Of a stretch of 64,000 bases of DNA, positions 47,513-55,343 are shown one piece after another. The notes beneath the pieces were generated by a model. The model did not search any database. It was given only the letters and a program-made list of their open reading frames with translations, and was not told the DNA's origin. Position numbers and translations under genes: made by a program. Each line of letters starts with the position of its first letter. Position 1 is the first letter of the stretch. The DNA comes from Arenivirga flava (GTDB lineage: Bacteria > Actinomycetota > Actinomycetes > Actinomycetales > Microbacteriaceae), in NCBI RefSeq assembly GCF_030161575.1, contig NZ_BSUL01000001.1, forward strand, positions 1,426,001 through 1,490,000. The letters run 5' to 3'.

Positions 47513-48411
47513 GACCCGTCGAGCCTATCGGCCGCGGCCTCCGCGACGGCAGGGCGTCGGGCGCCGAGGGTGACGCCGACGCTGGCGATGGTGATGAGGG
47601 CGAGGGCGACCAGTTCGGGCCAGCCCAGCCGCTCGCCGAGGATGAGGAACCCGGCGAGCGCCGCGGCGGCCGGGCCGAGGCTCTGCAGCACCCCGAAGAC
47701 CCGCGTGGCGAGCCGGCGCAGCGCGTGCAGCTCGAGCGCGTAGGGCAGAGCGGAGGAGAGCAGCGCGACGCCGAGGAAGACCGCCAGCAGCCACGGCTCG
47801 GCGACGACGCCGACGACGGCTGACGCGCTGCCGAGCGGTAGGGCGATGGCTGCGGCGACGACCATCGCGACGGCGAGGCCCTGCGTGCCGGGCAGGTGCT
47901 GGCCGGTCGCGGCGCTCGCGAGGATGTAGCCGGCCCAGCAGAGACCGGCCAGCAGCGCCCAGAGGAGGCCGATCGGGTCGAGGGTGCCGGTGGCCTGCAG
48001 GCCGAGCAGCGCCACGCCGACCAGCGCGGCGAGCGCCCAGACCGCGTCGCGCCAGCGGCGGGTCTGCGCGAGCGCGAGGCCGAGCGGTCCCAGGAACTCG
48101 ACCGTGACGGCGATGCCGATCGGCAGCGTCTGGAAGGAGAGGTAGATCGCCACGTTCATGCCGCCCAGCGCGACACCGTAGACGACCGCGGCGAGCCATG
48201 CGCGCCGGGTCCAGGTCCAGGGCCGAGGGCGCAGCACGGCCAGCAGGACGAGGGTGCCGAGCCCGAGCCGCAGCGCCGCGGCGCCGAGCGAGCCGACCGC
48301 GTCGAAGTGGTCGCGGGCCAGGGCCGCGCCGAGCTGCACGGACGCGATCGCGGCGAGGGCGAGCGCCGTGGGGGGCACGCGATCGAGCGGGGTTGTGGGC
48401 ACCCGCCTCAT
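47509..48411 (-). CDS. EamA/RhtA-type drug/metabolite transporter
   Basis: 300-residue polytopic membrane protein with ten hydrophobic helices in two EamA repeats. PTALALAAIASVQLGAALA opens the first, and IAVTVEFLGPLGLALAQTRRW and LLWALLAGLCWAGYILAS straddle the repeat junction. The second repeat ends with GFLILGERLGWPELVALALI. The closest named relatives are RhtA-like exporters of threonine/homoserine, but the substrate is open. It heads a short minus-strand pair with the hypothetical protein at 46976. Confidence 0.85.
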   Translation of the reverse strand: MRRVPTTPLDRVPPTALALAAIASVQLGAALARDHFDAVGSLGAAALRLGLGTLVLLAVLRPRPWTWTRRAWLAAVVYGVALGGMNVAIYLSFQTLPIGIAVTVEFLGPLGLALAQTRRWRDAVWALAALVGVALLGLQATGTLDPIGLLWALLAGLCWAGYILASAATGQHLPGTQGLAVAMVVAAAIALPLGSASAVVGVVAEPWLLAVFLGVALLSSALPYALELHALRRLATRVFGVLQSLGPAAAALAGFLILGERLGWPELVALALITIASVGVTLGARRPAVAEAAADRLDGS

Positions 48412-48457
48412 TCTCCACCGATACCGCTGCCCATCGCCGACGGCGCCGGTGCCTGGC

Positions 48458-48463
48458 TAGCCT
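48458..48463 (+). promoter_or_regulatory. -10 element of the giant membrane protein gene, leaderless layout
   Basis: TAGCCT, 6 bases before ATG 48470. Confidence 0.5.
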
Positions 48464-48469
48464 GAGCCG

Positions 48470-51400
48470 ATGATCCAGGGGGAACGGAACAACCGGTGGC
48501 CGCGCAGCGCGGCGGACCTGCGCAGCACGACGCAGTGCCCGTCCTGCTTCGCGCCGCTGACGTCCAGCAGCTGCGACGTGTGCGGGCTCGACCTGACGCA
48601 TCCGTCCGCCGCTGGACTCGCGGCCGACTCGGCGCGGATCGCCGACCTGCTCGATGCACGGGAGCGCACCATCGAGCGGATGCGCGCCGCGACCTTCGAT
48701 CGGCTGGTCGCGCCCGAGGCGGCGCCGGCCGGGCCGGCTCCGGCAGCGGCTGCCGGGGCTGCGCCTCCCGCTTCGCGGCAGCGGCCTTCGCTCCGCCGAA
48801 CGGGGTTCCGACTCCCCTCCCCGCGCCGGGAGCCACCCGACCCGACGCGGGGGTGCCGTCGGCCCCGCCGGCCGCACCGCGCCGGTCCAGCGTGCAGCTC
48901 TGGATGGTCGTGACGGCGACCGCGCTGCTCTCGGTCGGCTTCATCGGGTTCCTCGTCTACGCCTTCGTCAACTTCGGCATCGTCTGGCAGGCCCTGGTGC
49001 TCGGCATCGTCACCGCGGGCGCCGCCGTCGGCGCCGGGCTGCTGCGCCGCTCCGGTCTGGGCAGGTCCGCCGAGGGCCTCGCGGTGTTCGCGCTGGTCAT
49101 GTCGGTGCTCGACGTCTGGGCGGCACGCGCCAACGACCTGGCCGGCCTCGGCGGCGGCACCGAGACCGGGTACTGGGGCGCCGCACTGCTGGTGATCGGC
49201 GGGCTGGCGGTGCTGTGGCGACGGCTCTGCGGCATCCGAGCGCCGGGACTCGTCGGCGCCGCGCTCGTGCTGCCCGGGGCCGGCCTGCTGGCCGCGGCGT
49301 CGATCCCGCAGGCCGGGCTGGCCGAACGGTGGTGGCTCGCCGGGGTCGTCGCCGGCGCGATCGGGCTGCTGGGCGGTCTGCGCGCACCGCTGCCGCTGCT
49401 GCCGCTCGAGCGATGGCTGCAGCTCGGCATGGCGGTCGCGGCGCTGGCCGCCGCTGGGGTCGCGACGACGGCGATCGACCTACCGGTGCTCGCGGACGCC
49501 GCGCTGCCCGTGATCCTGGTCGCGGCCCTGGCGCACGCGGCCGTCCTGCTGCGCGGACGTCAGGGTCGTGCCGCGGAGGGGCTCGCGTCGGCCTTCGCGC
49601 TGCTGGCCGTGCTGTCGCTGGCCACGACGTTGCTGCCCGCCGCGGCCCGCCTCTCCTCGGCCGAGCTCTACCTGCTCGGCTCCCTGCCCGCGCTGACCGC
49701 CGCGGCCGTGGCGGCCGAGCTGCTGAGCCGGGGCGCCGCCGCGCACCAGCGGCGCGTGGCGCTCACCGCGGCGATCGCGGCGTGGCTGCTCGCTACGATC
49801 CCAGCCGGGTCCGCCGCTCTGGCCGTCGCTGCGAGCTGGGCGCTCGGCGCCGCATCGGGCGCGCTCGACTGGTCGGCCCGTGCCGCCGCTGACGCACCGG
49901 TGCACGGCTCGCTCGTCGTCGCAGCGTTCGCCGCGCTCGCCGCGTGCCTGGCGGTCGAGGCCGTCGGGCAGCGCCTCGGGGTCGCGGGGTCGCTGCGACG
50001 ACTGCTGCTGCCCTCCCTTGCCGCGGCGCTGCTCGCCAGCACCCCGGTGCTGCTGCCGACGCTCGGCGGCCGCCTGGTCCTCGCGGCTCTCCTCGTGGTG
50101 CTGGCGTTCATCGCCCTGCGGCTGCCGCGGCTGGAGCGCCACCGCGTGCCGGCGCTGATCGTCGCGCTCGCGGCCGCCGCGCAGCTGCTCGCCCTGGGCT
50201 GGGGCGGCCCCGAGCTGGCCTGGGCGGCGATCGCCGGTGCGGCGCTGCTGCCCCTGTCGGTGCTGTCGCCCAGGCCGAGCCGCGGTGCGCTGCTGCTCGG
50301 CGTGCTGCCCCTCGCGGGCATCGGAGCGCTCCTGCACCCCGGCCCCCTGTCCGCGGCGCCGTGGCTCGGCGCCGTGCTCGCGGGCGTGCTGCTGCTCGGC
50401 CTGGTGCCGTGGCTGCGGCCGGATGCGGGCGCGCCGGTGCTGCGGGCCCTGGCCGGCGGCGGCGTCCCCGTGCTCGCCGCGCTGGCCGCCGGTTCGGTGC
50501 TCGCCGAGACGGACGCCGCGATGCCGACGGCGGCGCTCGTGCTCACCGGCCTCGGGATCGTCGCCCTCGGCGCGGCGCTGCCCGGCGGCGCGCTGCGGCT
50601 GCCGATCGAGGCCGGCGCGGGCCTCGTGCTGCTCGCGACCGCGCTGATGCTCCCCGCGGCGACGGGCATCCGACCCCTGCTGCTGATCCTCTTCGCGGTC
50701 GCCGCTCTGCTGCCGGCGGTCCGCCGTGACGGCGTGGTCGGCGCCGCCGGGCTGCGCAAGCACTGGAGCTGGGCCGCCCTCGCGCTCGGCGTGCTCGCGC
50801 TCCTCGACGCGCTGCAGCGGTCCCGCATCGACCTGCTGGAGGCGCACACCCTGCCACCGGCGGGCGTCCTGCTGCTGCTCGCGGCCTGGATCGGACTGCA
50901 CGAGCGGATGCGGCAGCGGTCGCCGAGCGCGGCCGGCCCGGCGGCGCTGCTGGCCGGCCTGCTGCTGGCCCTGGCACCGAGCGCCGTGCCGGCGGACTCG
51001 CTGCCGCGCTCGCTGCTCGTGCTGTCGCTGGGCGGTGCGACGCTGATCGCCGGGGCCTTCGGATCGACCGGTCCGGCGCGGCGCTGGTTCGACGCCCTGG
51101 TCGTCGCGGGCGCGGCCGCGGTGCTGCTCGGCACGCCGCTGCGCCTCGCGCAGAGCGACGGCTCGCTGGCCGGCACCGAGCCCTGGGCCGCGGTCGCGGC
51201 GGCGCTGCTCGTGCTCGCCGCCGTCGGCCTCGCAGGACGCTGGCGAGACCGCCGGTCCCTCACGGCGCTGCCGCCGGCGCTGATCGTCGCCGCGAGCGCC
51301 GCGGTGGCCCTGGCCGGCGCGATCGCCGCGGATGCGGAGCACGGCGCACTGCGCGGGGCGATCGCCGTCGCGGTGCTGGTGGTCGTGCATCCGCTCGCCG

Positions 51401-51933
51401 CGCTGCTGCAGCGCGCACCGTGGAACGCATGGGCCGGTTGGACGGCGCTGGCGCTCGCGGCCCTGCTCGGCCTGCGCCTGCTGTTGCTCGGCGGCATCGA
51501 GACCGAGGCCGTCACCGCCCCGCTCGGCGGCGCGATGGTGCTCGCCGGCGCGCTCGGCCTCATCCGCAGACCGGAGCTGCGCAGCTGGTCGGCGCTCGGC
51601 CCCGGCATGGCCGTGCTGCTGCTGCCGTCGCTGATCGCGTCGTCGACCGACCCGGCCGTCTGGCGCATCGTGACGGTCGGCGCGCTCGCCGTCGCGGCGA
51701 TCGTGGTCGGCGCGACGCAGCGCTTGCAGGCGCCGTTCCTGCTCGGCATCACCGTCGCCCTCGTGCACGCGGTCGTGCAGCTGCAGCCCCAGCTGCGCGC
51801 CATCGCGGAGGCCACCCCGGTCTTCGTGTGGCCCGTGCTCGGCGGCGCCCTCGTGCTCGCGCTCGCCATCCGCTTCGAACGCCGGCTGCAGACGCTGCGC
51901 AGGGTCGTGATGAGGGTCGCCGCACTGAGGTGA
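48470..51933 (+). CDS. giant polytopic membrane protein, SCO7613-like (apparent frameshift)
   Basis: About 1154 residues once repaired. The N-terminus holds a zinc ribbon (CPSCFAPLTSSSCDVCGLDL) and a short helix (ADSARIADLLDARERTIERM), then an Ala/Pro linker. From about residue 145 to the end it is almost continuous hydrophobic Leu/Ala helices, several dozen by eye. This resembles actinobacterial proteins named after the SCO7613 C-terminal domain. Function unknown. The zinc-ribbon frame and the membrane frame meet in the linker near 48755-48790, where GGGG (48755-48758) or CCC (48768-48770) is one base short. ATG 48470 is preceded by TAGCCT 6 bases away. Confidence 0.82.
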
Positions 51934-51940
51934 GCCTCAG
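51925..51940. promoter_or_regulatory. dyad site 1 upstream of dps
   Basis: CTGAGGTGAGCCTCAG: perfect 6 bp arms around TGAG. It overlaps the stop codon of the preceding gene. A second site lies 49 bases downstream; see findings. Confidence 0.5.
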
Positions 51941-51951
51941 CGAAATCGCTG
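51938..51951. promoter_or_regulatory. palindrome between the dps dyads
   Basis: CAGCGA-AA-TCGCTG is a perfect 14 bp inverted repeat sharing three bases with dyad site 1. It may be an operator or part of a weak terminator. Confidence 0.35.
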
Positions 51952-51973
51952 GTCAGCAGCTAGGTCAACCTCA

Positions 51974-51989
51974 CTGAGTCGAGCCTCAG
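51974..51989. promoter_or_regulatory. dyad site 2 upstream of dps
   Basis: CTGAGTCGAGCCTCAG: 5 bp arms. Over 18 bases it differs from site 1 at only two positions. Confidence 0.5.
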
Positions 51990-52056
51990 CTTGCTTGCGG
52001 AATGATCCTGCCCGAGTAGCGTTGCATCCGTCAGCACGGAACGAAGGAGCCACATC

Positions 52057-52542
52057 ATGACGGACATCACCACCACCCCCTCGAGCGCCATCGACCCGGA
52101 CGTCGCCGCCGGCGTCGCCCAGTTCCTCAGCCCGATCGTGCTCGACCTCACCGCGCTCGCGACCGACGGCAAGCAGGCGCACTGGCACGTGCGCGGTGCC
52201 AACTTCCAGGCGATCCACCTGCTGCTCGACGATGTCGTGGACCACGCCCGCGAGTACGCCGACACCGCCGCGGAGCGCATCGTCGCCCTCGGCCTGCCGC
52301 TCGACGCGCGCACGCAGACCGTCGGCGTGAAGGCCGGCACCCCCGTGCTCAGCGAGGGATTCCAGCACTCCGACGTCGTCGTGGCCGAGGTCATCGCCAT
52401 CATCGACGCGACCATGAAGACGGTGCGCACCGCGATCGACGAGCTCGGCGAGCTCGACGCGGCCAGCCAGGACGTCGCCATCGAGATCGCCCGCGGTCTC
52501 GAGAAGGACCGCTGGTTCCTCTTCGCGCACATCAGCCGGTGA
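52057..52542 (+). CDS. dps: Dps family DNA-binding ferritin-like protein
   Basis: 161-residue ferritin-like four-helix protein that stores iron and protects DNA under oxidative or starvation stress. The ferroxidase motif is KQAHWHVRGANFQAIHLLLDDVVDHAREYADTAAERI in outline, with the His, Asp and Glu ligands in place. The C-terminus is short (WFLFAHISR), without a Lys-rich DNA-binding tail; the N-terminus is also short, so DNA binding is uncertain. ATG 52057 has GAAGGAG at about 8 bases. Two related dyads 70-130 bases upstream are candidate operators. Confidence 0.93.
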   Translation: MTDITTTPSSAIDPDVAAGVAQFLSPIVLDLTALATDGKQAHWHVRGANFQAIHLLLDDVVDHAREYADTAAERIVALGLPLDARTQTVGVKAGTPVLSEGFQHSDVVVAEVIAIIDATMKTVRTAIDELGELDAASQDVAIEIARGLEKDRWFLFAHISR

Positions 52543-52565
52543 GCGCCCCGCGCTGACGCAGCACC

Positions 52566-52597
52566 GCGAAGGGCCGCCCCTCGGGGCGGCCCTTCGC
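52566..52597. terminator. bidirectional terminator, dps / FAD oxidoreductase
   Basis: A perfect 15 bp stem (52566-52580 with 52583-52597) lies between convergent stops. Confidence 0.8.
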
Positions 52598-52620
52598 CGT
52601 CCACGGCGGCGGGAGACCCG

Positions 52621-54081
52621 TCACGCCGGCGAGAGATCCGGCGACGCGCGGATGCCGAACTCGTGCCGCAGCGCGCTGAGCGCCGCGCGCCACCCGGCCA
52701 TGCCGTGCACCCCGGGCCCCGGCGGCGTCGCCGCCGAGCTCAGGTACACGCCGCGGGCCGGCGTGCGCCAGGGCTCCCTGGCGAGCACGGGTCGCGCGAG
52801 CAGCTGGCGCAGATCGGGCAGTCCGTTCGCGATGTCGCCGCCGAGGTAGTTGGGGTTCTCCGACGCCATGTCGGCGGCAGGGCGGGCGGCGACCGCGACG
52901 ATCCGGTCGCGCACGCCGGGCGCGAAGCGCTCGAGCTGGCGCAGCACCATCTCGGTCGGGTCGAGCGTCGAGCCGCGCGGCACGTGCGCGTAGGTCCAGA
53001 GCGCGTGCGACCCCGCCGGGGCGCGGCCGGGATCGAGCACGGAGGGCTGGGCCACGAGCAGGTAGGGCCGATCGGCGTGACGCCCCTGCGCGACCTCGTG
53101 CTCGGCCGCCGCGATCTGCGCGCGGCTGCCGCCGAGGTGCAGGGTGGGCGCCTGCGCGAGCTCCGGCACGGCCCACGGCACGGGTCCGTCGAGGGCGAGG
53201 TCGACCTTCGCGGCGGCGTTGCCGATGCGGTACGCGCGCAGCCGGCGACGGTAGGCCTCCGGCAGCCGCGAGCCGGCGAGGCGGTCCAGCGCGCGCGGCG
53301 TGACGTCGAGCAGCACGGCCCTGGAGCGCGGCAGCTCGTCGAGCGAGGCCACCTCGACGCCGGTGCGGATCGTGCCGCCGTGCGCCAGCAGGTCCGCGGC
53401 GAGCGCGTCGACGATGGCCTGGCTGCCGCCGATCGGCACGGGCCAGCCGCGGGCGTGCGCGGTGGAGCCCAGCATGAGCGCGGCACCCGCCGTGCCGAGG
53501 CTCGGCAGCGGCAGGATCGAATGCGCGGCGACGCCCGTGAGCAGCGCCGGCGCGCGGTCCTCGGCGAAGCGCAGGTTCCACAGCGGGGTGCCCTGCTCCA
53601 GCGCCCGCATGCCGAACCGCAGCGCGACGCCCGGCTCGGTGGGCACGCGCAGCAGGCTGTCGCCGGTGAAGGCGGCCACCGCATCCGCTCGTTGCGACAG
53701 CGGGCCGAAGAAGCCGCGCCAGGCCCGGCCGTCGCGGCCGAGTCCTTCCGCGGTACGGTCCAGGTCGCGGTAGGCGATGGCGGCGCGGGCGTCGTCGAGC
53801 GGATGCGCGTAGCTGATCTCGGGCACCGCGAGCTCGATGCGACGCTCGAGCCCGAAGCGCTGGAAGAACTCGGAGGCGAGCGCCATCGGATGCACGGCCG
53901 AGCAGACGTCGTGCAGGAACCCGGGCGCGGTCAGCGCGCCGGTGCGCGCGCCGCCGCCGATCGTGGCCTCGCGCTCGAGCACCTCGACCTGCAGGCCGGC
54001 GCGGGCGAGGGTGACCGCCGCGGCCAGCCCGTTCGGCCCGGCGCCGACGACGATGGCATCGGGTGCGCCGGAGTCAGGCAC
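52621..54081 (-). CDS. FAD-dependent oxidoreductase, phytoene dehydrogenase-like
   Basis: 486-residue flavoprotein. The Rossmann dinucleotide motif is AIVVGAGPNGLAAAVTLARAG, then EREATIGGGARTG, as in the phytoene desaturase/amine-oxidase group (COG1233-like). GGSQAIVDALAADLLAHGGTI is the family's second motif. NYLGGDIANGLPDLRQLLARP and the C-terminal FAD motif YLSSAATPPGPGVHGMAG close it. No carotenoid genes lie nearby, so a carotenoid role is not supported. I chose GTG 54081, which overlaps the SRPBCC stop by 8 bases; the open frame upstream is a shadow of that gene. Confidence 0.88.
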   Translation of the reverse strand: MPDSGAPDAIVVGAGPNGLAAAVTLARAGLQVEVLEREATIGGGARTGALTAPGFLHDVCSAVHPMALASEFFQRFGLERRIELAVPEISYAHPLDDARAAIAYRDLDRTAEGLGRDGRAWRGFFGPLSQRADAVAAFTGDSLLRVPTEPGVALRFGMRALEQGTPLWNLRFAEDRAPALLTGVAAHSILPLPSLGTAGAALMLGSTAHARGWPVPIGGSQAIVDALAADLLAHGGTIRTGVEVASLDELPRSRAVLLDVTPRALDRLAGSRLPEAYRRRLRAYRIGNAAAKVDLALDGPVPWAVPELAQAPTLHLGGSRAQIAAAEHEVAQGRHADRPYLLVAQPSVLDPGRAPAGSHALWTYAHVPRGSTLDPTEMVLRQLERFAPGVRDRIVAVAARPAADMASENPNYLGGDIANGLPDLRQLLARPVLAREPWRTPARGVYLSSAATPPGPGVHGMAGWRAALSALRHEFGIRASPDLSPA

Positions 54082-54574
54082 GGTGGCGCGGCCCGTCGTC
54101 GCCCTCGGCGGGCTCCGCCTCGGGTTCGGCCTCCGGTTGCGGTGCGCCGCCCTCGGCGAGATAGCCGAGCCGGTGGAGCGTCTCGCGGTTTCGGGGCACG
54201 AGGAAGAGGTCGAGCAGCGGCTTCGGGATGAGGGTGCCGGGGCCCCGCTCGGCGTACTCGCGCATGCGCACCACGCAGCCCTCACCGCGCGGCTTGACGT
54301 CGATGATCACCCGCGCCTCGCCGAGCGGCCATCCCTGCGCCTGGAACACGACGCGGTGGGGCGGGTCCCACTCGAGCACGGTGGTGCGATCGTCGATGAC
54401 GAGGGGCCAGACGCCGAAGGAGTGGTGCAGCTGCGAGCCCACTGCCGGCCAGTCGTCGCCGACCTGCCGCATCCGCGAGGCCCCGACGATCCAGCTGGGG
54501 AACAGCCACCCCTCCGCGATGACGCGGAAGACGGCTTCGGGCGGGCATTCGAGGCGGCGCGCGACGGTCGACAT
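54074..54574 (-). CDS. SRPBCC family protein
   Basis: 166-residue START/Bet v1-like ligand-binding domain (polyketide cyclase/dehydrase type). STVARRLECPPEAVFRVIAEGWLFPSW is the typical opening, followed by LHHSFGVWPLVIDDRTTVLEWDPPHRVVFQAQG-type strands. The tail is acidic and Pro-rich (PEAEPEAEPAEGDD). ATG 54574 has TACCGT 6 bases upstream (leaderless layout). It overlaps the FAD oxidoreductase by 8 bases. Such pairs often act on the same small molecule, here unknown. Confidence 0.85.
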   Translation of the reverse strand: MSTVARRLECPPEAVFRVIAEGWLFPSWIVGASRMRQVGDDWPAVGSQLHHSFGVWPLVIDDRTTVLEWDPPHRVVFQAQGWPLGEARVIIDVKPRGEGCVVRMREYAERGPGTLIPKPLLDLFLVPRNRETLHRLGYLAEGGAPQPEAEPEAEPAEGDDGPRHRA

Positions 54575-54580
54575 GATTCG

Positions 54581-54586
54581 ACGGTA
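54581..54586 (-). promoter_or_regulatory. -10 element of the SRPBCC gene, leaderless layout
   Basis: TACCGT on the minus strand, 6 bases before ATG 54574. Confidence 0.45.
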
Positions 54587-54681
54587 TCGAGTGGGAGCGC
54601 CCGCCCGGGTGACGCCCAGGCCGCTCGCACGCGACGCCTCGACGACACGGTGTTCCCAACCGGGGTACCGGGCGCACCGGG

Positions 54682-54687
54682 TATCGT
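54682..54687 (+). promoter_or_regulatory. -10 element upstream of a small ORF and the phosphatase gene
   Basis: TATCGT lies 6 bases before the GTG at 54694 and 90 bases before the phosphatase ATG. Confidence 0.4.
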
Positions 54688-54693
54688 CCCCGT

Positions 54694-54780
54694 GTGGACG
54701 AGCGTGTGCAGGTGACGGTGCGGCGGGGCCTCGTGTTCCCGTCGGAGGGTGTCCGATCGACGCAGCGGGTGCTCGCATGA
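54694..54780 (+). CDS. possible 28-residue leaderless leader ORF coupled to the phosphatase
   Basis: GTG 54694 opens a 28-codon frame (start MDERVQVTVRRG, end STQRVLA) whose TGA overlaps the ATG of the following phosphatase gene (ATGA). Its start sits exactly 6 bases behind a TATCGT element, the same layout as the leaderless genes here. No ribosome-binding site is obvious in front of the phosphatase, so coupling through this ORF would explain how that gene is translated. No known motif; could be chance. Confidence 0.35.
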   Translation: MDERVQVTVRRGLVFPSEGVRSTQRVLA

Positions 54781-55343
54781 CCGCGATCGCGCTGGTGCGC
54801 CACGGCCGCACCGACTGGAACGCCGAGCGGCGCATGCAGGGCCGCACCGAGAACCCGCTCAACGAGGAGGGGCTCGGGCAGGCGGAGGTCGTCGCACCGC
54901 TGCTGACGCCGGTGCGCGCGCGCCGCGTCATCTCCTCGCCGATGCTGCGCGCGCAGCAGACCGCCGACGTGATCGCCGAACGCCTGTCGCTGCCGCGCGA
55001 CGCGCACCGGGAGGCGCTCATCGAGCGCGACTTCGGCTCGGCCGAGGGCGTCGACATCGCCGAGGCCTACGCCTCGCACCCCGATCACGACTGGCCCGGC
55101 TCCGAGACGGTCGCCGAGGTGGGCGAGCGCGGTGCCGCGGAGATCCGCGCACTGCTCGCCGAGGGCGTCGACTCGATCGTCGTGGCGCACGGCACCCTGC
55201 TGCGGCTCGCGCTCGGCGTGCTCACCGGTGCGCCGTTCCCCCGTTTCGACAACGCCGACGTGGTGCTCGTGCGCTCCGCCGGGACCGGTGCCTACGAGGT
55301 GGAGTGGCTCGTCGGCCCGGCCGCGGAGCAGCTCGCGCGCTAA
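54777..55343 (+). CDS. histidine phosphatase family protein (phosphoglycerate mutase-like)
   Basis: 188-residue phosphatase of the histidine-phosphatase superfamily. The catalytic motif ALVRHGRTDWNAERRMQGR is at the N-terminus. SSPMLRAQQTADVIAERL carries the phosphate-binding Arg, the acid is in LIERDFGSAEG, and the second catalytic His in VVAHGTLLRLALG. Substrate unknown; homologues act on small phosphates or nucleotides. ATG 54777 overlaps the stop of a small upstream ORF. The much longer open frame to the left is a shadow of the SRPBCC gene. It overlaps the convergent amidohydrolase by 4 bases. Confidence 0.9.
   Translation: MTAIALVRHGRTDWNAERRMQGRTENPLNEEGLGQAEVVAPLLTPVRARRVISSPMLRAQQTADVIAERLSLPRDAHREALIERDFGSAEGVDIAEAYASHPDHDWPGSETVAEVGERGAAEIRALLAEGVDSIVVAHGTLLRLALGVLTGAPFPRFDNADVVLVRSAGTGAYEVEWLVGPAAEQLAR

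Noticed and set aside
51925..51989. DtxR/IdeR iron boxes upstream of dps
   Set aside because: Aligned to the TTAGGTTAGGCTAACCTAA consensus they match only about 11-12 of 19 positions, and their own symmetry (CTGAG...CTCAG) is different.
52621..54081. Carotenoid biosynthesis cluster
   Set aside because: The phytoene-dehydrogenase-like fold is shared by many unrelated oxidoreductases, and no crtB, crtE or similar gene is present.
52663..54231. Long plus-strand open frame opposite the FAD oxidoreductase
   Set aside because: Shadow of a gene with intact FAD motifs on the minus strand; no recognisable domain in the shadow.
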